Positions 1 to 9,566 of a DNA stretch of 64,000 nucleotides are shown piece by piece (the stretch's first letter is position 1; every line of letters starts with the position of its first letter). The notes below the pieces were generated by a model, which saw only the letters and a list, made by a program, of their open reading frames with translations, did not search any database and was not told where the DNA came from. Source of the stretch: Staphylococcus nepalensis. GTDB taxonomy: Bacteria > Bacillota > Bacilli > Staphylococcales > Staphylococcaceae. A program made the translations under genes and the position numbers. Location: contig NZ_BMCF01000002.1 of the NCBI RefSeq assembly GCF_014635045.1, positions 186,001-250,000 of the forward strand, written 5' to 3'.

Positions 1-17
1 AGTACTTCATCCTTTGA

Positions 18-39
18 CCACTCTTCGGAGTGGTTTTTT
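18..39 (+). terminator. Rho-independent terminator of an upstream gene
   Basis: A 6-bp GC-rich stem (CCACTC / GAGTGG) closed by a TTCG tetraloop is followed by six T residues. It must end a transcript that enters from the left; that gene lies outside the window. Confidence 0.85.
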
Positions 40-286
40 GTTTGAAATTTGAAATCAGTGATAAGGTTAGAACATAGTTAGGAATAGATTTATAGTTAAT
101 TTAAATCATCTTGTAATTGAAATAAATTAAAGAGAGTAGAGCGTTATTGATATAATAGTGTGAAATTAATGAGGCTGTACAAAATAAGCGAGCAGTTATT
201 CTTTTGCATTTTGTCACGCTTGAGAGGCAGAACGGCACAGAACAATGTAGTCGTTTAAGCAATATCGCTGCTATCTAACACCTTGA
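40..286. other. Gene-free stretch downstream of tag
   Basis: No open frame with a ribosome binding site is visible. Weak dyads exist around 185-232 (ACAAAAT at about 179 can pair with ATTTTGT at about 210), which could end the leftward tag transcript, but there is no convincing T-run. I see nothing else in it. Confidence 0.4.
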
Positions 287-865
287 TTATTCAAACCCTT
301 TGCCATTATAATACTTTGGATTGAATGGACAAGATTGTAAATGTGCATTATACAAACCTGCAGCTTCTAAAAATGAATAAACAGTTACAGGACCTAAAAA
401 CTTAAAGCCAAACTGTTTTAATTTTTTAGAGAGTTCAGTTGCACGTGCATCGACTGTAACACGCTCACTTGGATTAGTGTACCCACAATCTATAGGTTGA
501 AAATCAACATACGACCATAAAAAATCACTAAAGCTGCCATACACTTTTTCAATTTCAAAATAGCCCTTGGCTTGATTTACAATTGCTTCTAATTTTTTTC
601 GGTTATGTATAATATTTGGAAATACCATTAACCTATCTATATCTTCTGAAGTCATTTGTGCAATTTGTGCTGGGTTAAACTGATAAAAAGCCTGCTCATA
701 AGATGACTTCTTCTTTAGAATAGTTAACCATGAAAGTCCAGCATGTTGGGATTCTAAAGCTATTAGTTTAAATAATTTTAGGTTATCATAAAGTGGGTGG
801 CCCCAACTTTCATCGTGATAATGAATATAAACAGGATCTTTTGTACCGAATGCACATTCGTTCAT
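287..865 (-). CDS. tag: DNA-3-methyladenine glycosylase I
   Basis: Base-excision repair enzyme that removes 3-methyladenine from alkylated DNA. Numbered from the chosen ATG, the protein is 192 aa and carries all four zinc ligands at the positions known for E. coli Tag (Cys4, His17, His175, Cys179), plus Glu38 in an ESQHAGLSW stretch that matches the substrate-pocket region. This numbering is why I start at 865 and not at the in-frame GTG nine bases upstream, which lies in the TGGAG ribosome binding site. It is divergently placed from valS, and the two share the roughly 340-base region between them. No break or unusual composition is seen. Confidence 0.95.
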   Translation of the reverse strand: MNECAFGTKDPVYIHYHDESWGHPLYDNLKLFKLIALESQHAGLSWLTILKKKSSYEQAFYQFNPAQIAQMTSEDIDRLMVFPNIIHNRKKLEAIVNQAKGYFEIEKVYGSFSDFLWSYVDFQPIDCGYTNPSERVTVDARATELSKKLKQFGFKFLGPVTVYSFLEAAGLYNAHLQSCPFNPKYYNGKGFE

Positions 866-883
866 AAATTTCACTCCATTTTA

Positions 884-910
884 TTGACTTATTTTCATAT
901 CCATTATACT
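884..910 (+). promoter_or_regulatory. Probable promoter of the valS T-box leader
   Basis: TTGACT (884-889) and TATACT (905-910), 15-bp spacer; an overlapping TATAAT at 910-915 gives a 20-bp spacer. Transcription would start near 920, just ahead of the T-box Stem I. The spacing is not ideal, so the assignment is tentative. Confidence 0.5.
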
Positions 911-921
911 ATAATCAAGTA

Positions 922-1182
922 AAGGAATATTGTCTACTGGGAAGAGTAAATAAGCTGAAATTTAACAGAGAGTACATGGTTGCTGAAAATGTACAATTTA
1001 ACTTATTGAAGGTAGCCCACATTGAACTTTGACTGAAATAAATCATTGGTTTTGATTATAGATTAAGTTAAAGCGTGTTTGAGCGTTAATCATAATTTTG
1101 AGTGCTTGAAATTGGAATGCTAATTTCTTGAATTTAGGTGGTACCACGGAAAACCCGTCCTATTTATAGGATGGGTTTTTTT
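922..1182 (+). promoter_or_regulatory. T-box leader of valS (valine, GUA specifier)
   Basis: Uncharged-tRNA-sensing leader. Stem I is readable: AGTA (945-948), lower stem AATAAG (949-954) pairing with CTTATT (1002-1007), the AGAGA bulge, and an apical hairpin GTACAT/ATGTAC. The specifier loop after the 3' arm reads GAAG-GTA, so the specifier is GTA at 1012-1014, a valine codon, matching the downstream gene. The T-box sequence AGGTGGTACCACGG lies at 1136-1149, and the competing terminator AAACCCGTCCTAT / AGGATGGGTTT with a T-run is at 1151-1182. Uncharged tRNA-Val should favour the antiterminator and raise valS-folC expression. Confidence 0.95.
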
Positions 1183-1207
1183 ATTTATTTAAGGAGGATT
1201 TTAACAT

Positions 1208-3838
1208 ATGGAAATGAAACCAAAATATAATCCAAATGAAGTTGAAGCTGGACGTTATGACGAGTGGGTTAATAATGGCTATTTTAAAGCTTCAGAAGAT
1301 CATTCAAAAGAAACATATACGATTGTCATTCCGCCCCCGAATGTAACAGGAAAATTACATTTAGGACATGCTTGGGATACAACATTACAAGATATTATTA
1401 CGCGAATGAAACGCATGCAAGGGTACGATACATTATACTTGCCTGGTATGGATCACGCAGGTATTGCTACACAAACTAAAGTAGAAGCAAAACTTAAAGA
1501 AGAAGGACTATCTCGTCATGATTTAGGTAGAAGTAAATTCCTAGAAAAGGCATGGGATTGGAAAGAAGAATACGCTACGTTTATCAGACAACAATGGGCT
1601 AAATTAGGTTTAGGGCTAGATTATAGTAGAGAACGCTTTACATTAGATGAAGGTTTAAGTAAAGCCGTGAAAAAAGTCTTTGTTGACATGTATAATAAAG
1701 GTTTAATTTATCGTGGTGAATATATTATTAATTGGGATCCAATTGCGCGTACAGCTTTATCTGATATAGAAGTTATCCACGAAGATATTCAAGGCAAATT
1801 TTATCACTTCAAATACCCTTATGCGGATGGCGAAGGTTATATTGAAATAGCTACTACGCGTCCAGAAACAATGTTAGGTGATACTGCTATCGTGGTAAAC
1901 CCTAATGATGAACGTTATAAAGATGTTATCGGTAAAAAAGTTATCTTACCAATAGTAGAAAGGGAATTACCTATATTAGCAGATGAATATGTTGATATTG
2001 AATTCGGTAGTGGTGCGATGAAAGTAACGCCATCACACGACCCAAATGACTTTGAAATAGGTAACCGACATGATTTAGAACGTATTACTGTTATGGATGA
2101 ATCTGGCCATATGAATGAATATGCTGGTAAATACCAAGGCATGGATAGATTTGAGTGTCGTGAAGCATTAGTTAAAGATTTACAAGAACAAGACTTAGTG
2201 ATTAAAATAGAAGAACATGAACACTCAGTAGGACATTCTGAACGTTCAGGCGCAGTGGTTGAACCTTACTTATCTACACAATGGTTTGTTAAAATGAAAC
2301 CATTAGCAGAACAAGCCTTAAATAACCAAAAAACAAATAATAGAATTGATTTTGTACCTAATAGATTTGAAAAAACGTTTAACCGTTGGATGGAAGAAAT
2401 TCGAGATTGGACAATTTCTCGTCAATTATGGTGGGGCCACCAAATACCTGCTTGGTATCATAATGAAACAGGAGAAATCTATGTTGGGGAAGAGCCACCT
2501 AAAGATGAAGCAAATTGGACTCAAGATGAAGATGTATTAGATACATGGTTTTCTAGTGCGCTTTGGCCATTTTCAACGTTAGGATGGCCTGATGTTGAAA
2601 GCGAGGATTTCCAACGTTATTATCCAACCAATGCACTTGTAACTGGTTATGACATTATTTTCTTCTGGGTAGCAAGAATGATTTTCCAAGGTTTAGAATT
2701 TACTGGCCAACGTCCATTTAATGATGTATTATTACATGGATTAGTACGTGCAGAAGATGGGCGTAAAATGAGTAAATCACTTAGTAATGGTGTGGATCCA
2801 ATGGATGTTATAGACGAATATGGCGCAGACAGCTTAAGATATTTCTTAGCTACAGGATCTTCACCTGGTCATGATTTACGTTATTCTACAGAAAAAGTTG
2901 AATCTGTTTGGAATTTTATCAATAAAATTTGGAATGCTGCTCGTTTCAGTCTTATGAACATTGGTGAGGATTTTAAAGTTGAAGATGTTGATTTAACTGG
3001 TAATCTTTCATTAGCAGATAAATGGATTCTAACTCGTTTGAATGAAACAATTGATACAGTAACAGATTTAAGTGAAAAATACGAATTTGGCGAAGTTGGT
3101 AGAGCACTTTATAACTTTATTTGGGACGAGTTCTGTGATTGGTATATCGAAATGAGTAAAATACCAATGAACGGCGAAGATGAAACTCAAAAACAAGTAA
3201 CACGATCTGTATTAACATATGTTTTAGATAATACGATGAGAATGCTACATCCATTTATGCCATTTGTCACAGAACAAATATGGCAAAACTTACCTCATGA
3301 AGGTGAGACCATTGTCAATGCGGCTTGGCCTAAAGTAAACAAAGCGCTCGTATTTGATGAGAGTAAAGAAACAATGCAACAACTAGTTGAAATCATTAAA
3401 TCAGTGAGACAATCCCGATTAGAGGTAGATACACCATTATCAAGAGCAATTCCAATTTTCATTCAAGCTAAAAATGAAAATTTAAAAGATACGTTAACAA
3501 ATAATTCAAATTACATTGATAGATTCTGTCATCCAAGTGAATTGGTTATCGATACATCTATTACAATTCCTGAAAAAGCAATGACATCCATCACATCTGC
3601 AGGTGAAGTTGTATTACCATTAGAAGGCTTAATTGACATGGATAAAGAAATTGAACGACTAGAAAATGAGCTATTAAAATGGGAAAAAGAGTTGGACCGT
3701 GTTAATAAAAAATTAGCTAACGAAAACTTTGTTAATAAGGCACCGGAAAAAATTATTAATGAAGAACGTGAAAAAAAACAAACATATCAAGAAAAATATG
3801 ACGGTGTACAAGAACGTATTAATCAATTAAAAGCATAG
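1208..3838 (+). CDS. valS: Valyl-tRNA synthetase
   Basis: Class Ia aminoacyl-tRNA synthetase that charges tRNA-Val, 876 aa, the normal bacterial length. The HIGH-type motif is HLGH (about residues 52-55, after PPPNVTGKL), and KMSKS is present ([10 protein letters not shown], about residue 521). The C-terminus is a charged helical coiled coil typical of ValRS. Start ATG follows AAGGAGG with normal spacing. The valine T-box lies directly upstream and folC begins 11 bases after the stop with no terminator between, so the two are co-transcribed. Confidence 0.98.
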   Translation: MEMKPKYNPNEVEAGRYDEWVNNGYFKASEDHSKETYTIVIPPPNVTGKLHLGHAWDTTLQDIITRMKRMQGYDTLYLPGMDHAGIATQTKVEAKLKEEGLSRHDLGRSKFLEKAWDWKEEYATFIRQQWAKLGLGLDYSRERFTLDEGLSKAVKKVFVDMYNKGLIYRGEYIINWDPIARTALSDIEVIHEDIQGKFYHFKYPYADGEGYIEIATTRPETMLGDTAIVVNPNDERYKDVIGKKVILPIVERELPILADEYVDIEFGSGAMKVTPSHDPNDFEIGNRHDLERITVMDESGHMNEYAGKYQGMDRFECREALVKDLQEQDLVIKIEEHEHSVGHSERSGAVVEPYLSTQWFVKMKPLAEQALNNQKTNNRIDFVPNRFEKTFNRWMEEIRDWTISRQLWWGHQIPAWYHNETGEIYVGEEPPKDEANWTQDEDVLDTWFSSALWPFSTLGWPDVESEDFQRYYPTNALVTGYDIIFFWVARMIFQGLEFTGQRPFNDVLLHGLVRAEDGRKMSKSLSNGVDPMDVIDEYGADSLRYFLATGSSPGHDLRYSTEKVESVWNFINKIWNAARFSLMNIGEDFKVEDVDLTGNLSLADKWILTRLNETIDTVTDLSEKYEFGEVGRALYNFIWDEFCDWYIEMSKIPMNGEDETQKQVTRSVLTYVLDNTMRMLHPFMPFVTEQIWQNLPHEGETIVNAAWPKVNKALVFDESKETMQQLVEIIKSVRQSRLEVDTPLSRAIPIFIQAKNENLKDTLTNNSNYIDRFCHPSELVIDTSITIPEKAMTSITSAGEVVLPLEGLIDMDKEIERLENELLKWEKELDRVNKKLANENFVNKAPEKIINEEREKKQTYQEKYDGVQERINQLKA

Positions 3839-3849
3839 GAGTCCTAAAC

Positions 3850-5112
3850 ATGAATTACCTAGACAGCTTATATTGGATACATGAACGAACTAAATTTGGC
3901 ATTAAACCAGGTGTTAAACGCATGGAGTGGATGTTAAATAGATTAAATAACCCACAATTTAATATCAATGGTATTCATGTCGGTGGTACGAATGGTAAAG
4001 GGTCAACTGTTGCATATTTAAGATCAGCACTCGTTGATAATGGATATGAGGTCGGTACCTTTACATCGCCTTTTATAGAAACATTTAATGAACGCATAAG
4101 TTTAAATGGTACGCCTATTAGTGATGACGCCATCGTAGCATTAGTTCAAAAAGTAAAACCAGTAAGTGAAGCATTAGAAATAGAAACAGAACTTGGCACA
4201 GCAACTGAATTTGAAATTATTACAACTATGATGTTTCTTTATTTCGGAGAAATCCATCCAGTAGATTTTGTAATAGTAGAAGCAGGATTAGGTATCAAAA
4301 ATGATTCAACAAACGTATTTAAACCAATACTTAGTATTTTAACAAGTATTGGTTTAGATCATGTAGATATTTTGGGTGATACTTATGTAGATATTGCAAA
4401 AGATAAAGGCGCAATTGTTAAGCCAGATACACCTGTAATCTACGCAGTAAAAAATGAAGACGCACTGAAAGTTATTCGAGATTTTGTAGAACAACAAAAT
4501 GCAGAAGGTATAGAGTTAGATAGAGATATTAGTGTGATTTCTCAAGGTGATGAGTTTACGTACCGTTATAAAAATTATGAATTAGAAACACTTATTTTAA
4601 ATATGTTGGGCGAACATCAAAAAGAAAATGCTGCATTAGCAATAACAGCGCTTATAGAATTGAATGAGTCAGGATTAGTCGAGTTAGATTTTAATAAAAT
4701 GATTGATGGCATTGAATCGGTCAATTGGACAGGAAGAATTGAAAAAGTTAAAGATCAACCACTAATGATTATAGACGGCGCGCATAACTTAGAAAGCGTA
4801 GAAGCTCTAATTAAAACTTTAAAAGATTATTACAAATTAGAGTCTGTAGATATCTTATACGCTGCAATTAAAGGAAAACCAATCCATAGCATGGTTGATC
4901 AATTGAAAACAGTCGCTTCAACTTTTTATGTAACGGATTTTGATTTTCCCAAAGCGTGTACTAAAGAAACAATATATGACGAAATACGTTTCGAGCAAAA
5001 AGAAACTATAGACGACTTTGTTCAATTTATTGAAAATTATAACGGGTCTGGTTTAGTGATTACAGGTAGTTTGTATTTTATCAGTGAAGTTAAATCTAAA
5101 GTTAACTTCTAG
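3850..5112 (+). CDS. folC: Folylpolyglutamate synthase / dihydrofolate synthase
   Basis: ATP-dependent Mur-ligase-fold enzyme that adds glutamate to dihydropteroate or folates, 420 aa. The P-loop GTNGKGS (about residues 46-52) and the later DGAHN motif (about residue 310) of the FolC family are both intact. It sits 11 bases behind valS in the same T-box-controlled transcript, an order also known from Bacillus (valS-folC-comC). The transcript ends at the long hairpin at 5139-5212. Confidence 0.96.
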   Translation: MNYLDSLYWIHERTKFGIKPGVKRMEWMLNRLNNPQFNINGIHVGGTNGKGSTVAYLRSALVDNGYEVGTFTSPFIETFNERISLNGTPISDDAIVALVQKVKPVSEALEIETELGTATEFEIITTMMFLYFGEIHPVDFVIVEAGLGIKNDSTNVFKPILSILTSIGLDHVDILGDTYVDIAKDKGAIVKPDTPVIYAVKNEDALKVIRDFVEQQNAEGIELDRDISVISQGDEFTYRYKNYELETLILNMLGEHQKENAALAITALIELNESGLVELDFNKMIDGIESVNWTGRIEKVKDQPLMIIDGAHNLESVEALIKTLKDYYKLESVDILYAAIKGKPIHSMVDQLKTVASTFYVTDFDFPKACTKETIYDEIRFEQKETIDDFVQFIENYNGSGLVITGSLYFISEVKSKVNF

Positions 5113-5138
5113 TTATAATATATTAATTTATGATTATT

Positions 5139-5212
5139 TAAAAAGCTAGTAATGATTTAGTGTTTTTTCAATGTTAGTGAGAGAAACACTGAGTGATTAA
5201 CTAGCTTTTTCA
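5139..5212 (+). terminator. Terminator of valS-folC
   Basis: AAAAAGCTAGT (5140-5150) pairs perfectly with ACTAGCTTTTT (5200-5210). An inner imperfect stem (AGTGTTT / AAACACT) extends it to about 30 bp. The 3' arm ends in a T-run. Confidence 0.88.
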
Positions 5213-5298
5213 TTGCTCTTTTATATTATAATTTAATAAATGACTTTTTTCTTATAACCTTAAATCAAGGGTGATATAATGAGGACAGGAGGCGAACA

Positions 5299-6006
5299 TT
5301 GCTACTACTACTCATCGTATGTCCTATACTGTTTAGTTTTCTTTATCACTTGTGTTTCATGAAAAAATTCAATTTAAAATATTTACTTTTGAGATCTAAA
5401 TGTGATTTTTGCAACCAACAATTAAAATTTAGAGATATGATACCCGTAGTCAGCTATATTAAACTTTGGGGACGCGCTTCATGCTGCTATCAAAAACTCA
5501 ATAAGTATTATCTTATCGGCGAAATAACGTCACTTATACCAGCATTTTATTTGCTATTCAGTTTTACCTCTGAAGCGTTAACTTCCTTCTTATTGATATA
5601 TTTATTTCTTCTTATATTTTCGTTATATGATTTACAAACTTTGTCTATCCCTTTACATATGTATTTAATATTTGCCATTAGTAGTATTTTTATTATTGAG
5701 GGAAATGTGTATCAATTTTTAGTCATCACGTTTATACTTCATCTCTTTTATATATGCTTTAAAAGTGCGATTGGTTATGGAGATATTTTAATTTGTGCTC
5801 TGTTATCTTATTTATTACCTTACATATATTTTATCAATGTGTTATTTTTAACATTTTTAAGCGGTAGTGTTTTTGCTATCATTTTAGTATTAAAGTTGAA
5901 GAAAAGAAAAATTAAAATACCGCTTATTCCTTTTATCTATATCGCTTATTGTATAGAAACGGCGTTAGTACATTTAAAAATGCATGAAGTTAACTTGTTC
6001 TATTAA
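5299..6006 (+). CDS. comC: Type IV prepilin peptidase ComC
   Basis: Integral-membrane aspartyl protease that processes prepilins of the competence pseudopilus, 235 aa. Both catalytic aspartates are in place: D111 in SLYDLQTLSIP and D162 in the GYGD motif. The cytoplasmic N-terminal loop keeps C35 and C38 (KCDFC), but the second cysteine pair, normally CxxC, reads ASCC (C62, C63), so the zinc site is altered. Several hydrophobic segments follow. Start is TTG, 7 bases after AGGAGG. A TATAAT at 5275-5280 may be its -10 element. Position after folC agrees with Bacillus and staphylococci. Confidence 0.9.
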   Translation: MLLLLIVCPILFSFLYHLCFMKKFNLKYLLLRSKCDFCNQQLKFRDMIPVVSYIKLWGRASCCYQKLNKYYLIGEITSLIPAFYLLFSFTSEALTSFLLIYLFLLIFSLYDLQTLSIPLHMYLIFAISSIFIIEGNVYQFLVITFILHLFYICFKSAIGYGDILICALLSYLLPYIYFINVLFLTFLSGSVFAIILVLKLKKRKIKIPLIPFIYIAYCIETALVHLKMHEVNLFY

Positions 6007-6146
6007 TATTTAATTAGGCATTATGAAATTCAAATACAGATTAAAAGGTATTAGAAGTGGGTAAACAATAAATATAACTATTAAAAGGTGAAAATAACAA
6101 TATTCCCTTACTAATTGAATATTATGAATTGAAAGGAAGTTATATT

Positions 6147-6995
6147 TTGAGTTTATATGAAAAATTTCTATTAAACGATGGCACGATGCTACCACATATA
6201 GCGTTAGGCACTGTTAATGTTCAAGGGGGCATCGGCGTTAAACAATTAGAAAATGCGTTGAATCTAGGTTATAGAGTTATTGATACTTCCACAAACTATA
6301 ACAATGAAGGTATGGTAGGTGAAGCTATTCGTCGTTCAAGTGTTCCAAGAGAAGACATTTATGTAAGTGCTAAATTACCAGGTTCAAGTCATGAATATGA
6401 TAAAGCCATTAACCTGATACAAGAGTCGCTTTATAGAACGGGCTTAGATTATTTCGATAAATATTTAGTCCATTGGCCTAATCCTAAACAAGGTAAATAT
6501 GTGGAAGCTTGGCAAGCCTTAGTAGATGCTCAAAAATATGGATTAATTAAAACAATCGGAGTATCTAATTTCATGCCTGAGCATTTAGATGACATTATTG
6601 AAGCAACAGGTGTAACACCTGCAACCAATCAAATAGAAATACAACCATACTTTAATAACAACGCATTAATCCAAGAATGCCTTAAACGCGGTGTATTACC
6701 CGAAGCTTGGAGCCCATTAGGTCGTGAAATCAACGATGTGTTAACAAACGATACAATCAAAGAAATAGCTCAAAAATATAACCGTTCAACTGCTCAAATT
6801 ATCATTAATTGGATAAACCAAAAACAAGTTTTCCCAGTAGTTAAAGCTTCTCAATATATACACCAAATAGATAATTTTAATTACTTGGATTTTGAACTTT
6901 CAGAAGATGATATACAAACAATTGACGCTTTAGATAAAGGTGAAGACGGACGCGTCGAAGGACAAAATCCATATGAATATGAAGAGTTTGTATAA
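6147..6995 (+). CDS. Aldo/keto reductase family oxidoreductase
   Basis: NADPH-dependent (alpha/beta)8-barrel reductase of carbonyl compounds, about 282 aa, the usual size. The catalytic tetrad can be read: Asp and Tyr in DTSTNYNNEG, Lys in VSAKLPG, His in LVHWPNP. SNFMPEHL and the NQIE strand are also family-typical. I start at TTG 6147, 7 bases after AAAGGAAG, in preference to an in-frame TTG at 6129 that lies upstream of that site. The physiological substrate cannot be told. It stands alone between comC and a terminator at 7074. Confidence 0.88.
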   Translation: MSLYEKFLLNDGTMLPHIALGTVNVQGGIGVKQLENALNLGYRVIDTSTNYNNEGMVGEAIRRSSVPREDIYVSAKLPGSSHEYDKAINLIQESLYRTGLDYFDKYLVHWPNPKQGKYVEAWQALVDAQKYGLIKTIGVSNFMPEHLDDIIEATGVTPATNQIEIQPYFNNNALIQECLKRGVLPEAWSPLGREINDVLTNDTIKEIAQKYNRSTAQIIINWINQKQVFPVVKASQYIHQIDNFNYLDFELSEDDIQTIDALDKGEDGRVEGQNPYEYEEFV

Positions 6996-7073
6996 AATTG
7001 CATAAGTATTATCTTGAACTGTAAAACCAAAGTAAAATTTGATTCGCCAAATTTTAGGAATACAGTTATCATT

Positions 7074-7127
7074 TAAAAGCGGGATTTGAAATCAACTCAC
7101 TTATTTTTGATTTCATTCTCGCTTTTT
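7074..7127 (+). terminator. Terminator after the aldo/keto reductase
   Basis: AAAAGCGGGATTTGAAATCA pairs with TGATTTCATTCTCGCTTTT over about 20 bp with two mismatches and ends in TTTTT. Confidence 0.85.
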
Positions 7128-7257
7128 AATTTGTTAAAGAAATATCTATTTATAAATAATTAAAAAAGTACATTGCAAGTCCTACAAAATTAAAAATAAC
7201 AATTTATACTTAAAATCTACACTTTTCGAAAATGATAGTAATAAAAATAACTTCATC

Positions 7258-7271
7258 ATAGCATATGCTAT
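7258..7271. repeat. Perfect 14-bp palindrome ahead of the squalene-synthase-like gene
   Basis: ATAGCATATGCTAT is a perfect palindrome about 50 bases before the start codon of the next gene, just upstream of an AT-rich stretch (TAATAATATGATAAT) that could hold a -10 element. It could be an operator, but no regulator gene is adjacent. Confidence 0.35.
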
Positions 7272-7323
7272 TTTAATATGTAATAATATGATAATATCAA
7301 GAAAAGGGAGGGGAAGACATAAA

Positions 7324-8145
7324 ATGGCAGATAAGAAATTCCCAAAAGATGCTATGCGCGTTTTAAAAGAGACAAGCCGTACGTTTTATATTCCAATAAC
7401 TTTTTTAGAAAAAGAACTAAAACACTCAGTAGCTTGTGCATATTTAGTTATGCGTGCAATAGATGAAATCGAGGATCATGAAGAAATTGAAAATGACTTA
7501 AAACATAGCATGTTAATGCAAATCAGTGAATTACTTAAAGCACCTTTTGATGAAGAAAGATATTTAGAGGTTATTAACCCCGTTAAAGACAAATTACCTG
7601 AGGTTACAGTAAGGTTAGGGGATTGGTTGGCTGCATGCCCAGATCAAACAAGATCGATAGTTATGGCATCTTCTAGTGAAATGGCATATGGTATGGCAAA
7701 ATGGGCAAAAGCAAACTGGAGCATTAAAACGCGAGAAGATTTAGACGATTATACATATTACGTAGCAGGACTTGTAGGTGTAATGCTTTCTCAACTATGG
7801 GATTTCTGCGCAGGCGTGAAAACAGATAGAGAGCTAGCAATAGGGTATGGTCGTGGTCTTCAAGCAGTAAATATTTTAAGAAATGAAGAAGAAGATCTTG
7901 AGGAGCGAGATGTGAGTTTTGTTCCAGACGATTGGACTCGTGAAGACTTATTTGCTTATGCCGAAGAAAACCTAGCAAAAGCTGATGCGTACATGAAAGC
8001 AATTCATAAAAGAACCATTTTATTATTCTGTCGGTTACCTTTAGCTTTTGCACATAAAACGCTTAAGGCTATGAAAGACGGGCGCGAAAAAATGACCCGT
8101 GAAGAAGTTGAAAAAACTGTAGAAGAAGTAAAAAAAGAAGAATAG
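7324..8145 (+). CDS. Squalene/phytoene synthase family protein, YisP-like
   Basis: All-alpha trans-isoprenyl synthase fold, 273 aa. Visible family marks are SRTFYIP (18-24), the first aspartate-rich motif MRAIDEIED (43-51), YVAGLVG (146-152) and NILRNEEEDLEERD (183-196). The second motif, normally DxxxD, reads NEEED here, so metal binding is probably changed. The first motif resembles my recollection of Bacillus YisP, a farnesyl-diphosphate phosphatase; that function here is inference. No desaturase, glycosyltransferase or other carotenoid gene is nearby, so it is an orphan. Start ATG 7324 follows GGGAGGGG; the in-frame ATG 36 bases upstream lacks one. It has its own terminator. Confidence 0.82.
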   Translation: MADKKFPKDAMRVLKETSRTFYIPITFLEKELKHSVACAYLVMRAIDEIEDHEEIENDLKHSMLMQISELLKAPFDEERYLEVINPVKDKLPEVTVRLGDWLAACPDQTRSIVMASSSEMAYGMAKWAKANWSIKTREDLDDYTYYVAGLVGVMLSQLWDFCAGVKTDRELAIGYGRGLQAVNILRNEEEDLEERDVSFVPDDWTREDLFAYAEENLAKADAYMKAIHKRTILLFCRLPLAFAHKTLKAMKDGREKMTREEVEKTVEEVKKEE

Positions 8146-8152
8146 TGTTATT

Positions 8153-8210
8153 TAAAGCGTAGCTATTTCAATTTGTATTTTATACATTTGAAAGCAGACT
8201 ATGCTTTTTT
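8153..8210 (+). terminator. Terminator of the squalene-synthase-like gene
   Basis: AAAGCGTAG (about 8154-8162) pairs with CTATGCTTT (8199-8207), with an inner stem TTTCAA/TTGAAA, and is followed by a T-run. Confidence 0.8.
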
Positions 8211-8709
8211 AAGTGGTTGATTGAAATATTAGCAACAGAAAAATCTTGTATATTTTATGGGAAGAAAGAAGATAAATTTATGAATAGAACGACAGTGTTG
8301 AATCTTTTGATTTTTATATTAATAATCAATATAAAAATATAATAACGATACTAGTTATTTAAATAAACATAAATTTAAATCGAAATAACAAGGTTCGAAT
8401 TGAATATTTGAGTCTTGTTTAATCATAAAAAATTAGTTTACTCTTATTTTTATAGTTTTTTTAGCCGAAAATCTATAAAGATAATCTCTATCTTTTGGAA
8501 GTAATTGAGAAAACACAACATCTAGTACCATAATAAAAATATTTGGAGTAAGCAAGGTTCTTTATTTTTGTATTAGTAAATTCATTCTTCATTAAATATA
8601 TAAAATGAATTTTATACTTAAATATTATTAATAAATAGTTCAATTATATTTAAGTATAATTGGACTTTATTGAAAAAATTGTTAATGTGCCTGATAGGGA
8701 GCGGTTTGA
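8211..8709. other. AT-rich gene-free stretch
   Basis: Both strands are full of stops and no start with a ribosome binding site is visible. The only structure I can support is the inverted repeat at 8637-8666, next to the decayed regulator gene. Confidence 0.5.
8637..8666. repeat. Inverted repeat before the decayed HTH gene
   Basis: AGTTCAATTATA and TATAATTGGACT form a 12-bp inverted repeat with one mismatch, separated by TTTAAG. The right arm contains TATAAT (8655-8660), which could be the -10 of the 8710 gene. It looks like an operator overlapping a promoter. Confidence 0.45.
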
Positions 8710-9005
8710 TTGAACAATAATGATATATCTAAATGGATAAAAAATTAGAAAAATCAGATTTTAATTCATTAAAAACTTTGTTTTAAACTCTGGATCATTA
8801 AAAGCTTTAGCTAAATATTATGAAGTTTCATATCCAACAGTGAGGCAACGGTTAAATAATGTAATTGCAAGCATAGAATCAGTCCAAGACAACGAGAATG
8901 TTCATTAGTAAACTATGTAAGAAAGCTAGCGATTGAAAAAAATTAGGCTGGAATGATGCTAAACAATTATTAGAAATTTATAATAATGTAAAGGAGAGCG
9001 AATAG
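8710..9005 (+). pseudogene. Broken small HTH regulator, DUF2089-like
   Basis: Start TTG 8710 follows AGGGAG. The reading frame must be repaired at four points, each by restoring one base: near 8739-8744 (six A), 8777-8779 (TTT), 8905-8906 (TT) and 8936-8942 (seven A). The repaired protein contains SGSLKALAKYYEVSYPTVRQ, an HTH that resembles the C-terminal half of DUF2089-family proteins, then WNDAKQLLEIYNN and a stop at 9003-9005, two bases before the next gene. In relatives such a regulator commonly precedes a small membrane protein gene, exactly the arrangement here. The family name is my recognition and was not tested by a search. Confidence 0.7.
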
Positions 9006-9007
9006 AT

Positions 9008-9304
9008 TTGGATAACTTCATGATATTTTTACCAGTTATTTTATATGCGATTTTATTTGCTATACAATACTTCTTATCCAAAACAGGAAATAAGTTAGTG
9101 GGGGCCATCGTACCATTCTTATTTGTAATGGCGCTTATATATTTGTATTCAACAGAAAAATTAGGATTAAATATTTGGGGAACTTTAATATTTGGCGTTA
9201 TTGGTCTTTTATTCCTTTTAGGTCAATGGGAAAATGCTCAAAAAGATAATAAGAAAAAAGCGCAAAAAGAATTACATAAGATGGAAGGAAAGGACCTAAG
9301 TTAA
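9008..9304 (+). CDS. Small three-helix membrane protein
   Basis: 98 aa with three hydrophobic segments (about 3-20, 30-47 and 53-71) and a strongly charged C-terminal tail rich in Lys and Glu. Start TTG 9008 follows AAGGAGAG by about 10 bases, and the site lies inside the 3' end of the decayed regulator gene, so the two were translationally coupled. It is intact although its probable regulator is broken. No function can be assigned; the pairing suggests a membrane-stress or envelope role, which is inference only. Confidence 0.7.
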   Translation: MDNFMIFLPVILYAILFAIQYFLSKTGNKLVGAIVPFLFVMALIYLYSTEKLGLNIWGTLIFGVIGLLFLLGQWENAQKDNKKKAQKELHKMEGKDLS

Positions 9305-9566
9305 CATTATATGTAGTTATAGTTAATTAAAGGAGTACAAATAATAAAATCTTTGTTTTGTATTTCGGTAAAAAGAAGTATTTCAATTATATTTAAAAAA
9401 CTACACGTATTAAAAACTAGAAAAGTTAAAAAAATATATTCATATAAGTTATATAGCCAATCAACTTAACTGAATTAACAAAACAGAATTTAAAAACGAA
9501 CGAAAAGTAATTTAAAAATAGAATGATTTTGGCAGTGTGAATTTAAATTTTGGAAGTGAGGGCACC
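9305..9566. other. Possible gene remnant
   Basis: AAAGGAG at about 9331 is followed by a 42-codon frame without stop (roughly 9345-9470) that has ATA where a start codon would be expected. It could be the remains of a third gene of the regulator/membrane-protein unit. No family is recognisable. Confidence 0.3.

Noticed and set aside
6010..6195. 61-aa minus-strand frame between comC and the aldo/keto reductase
   Set aside because: It overlaps the start of a good plus-strand gene and lacks a ribosome binding site.
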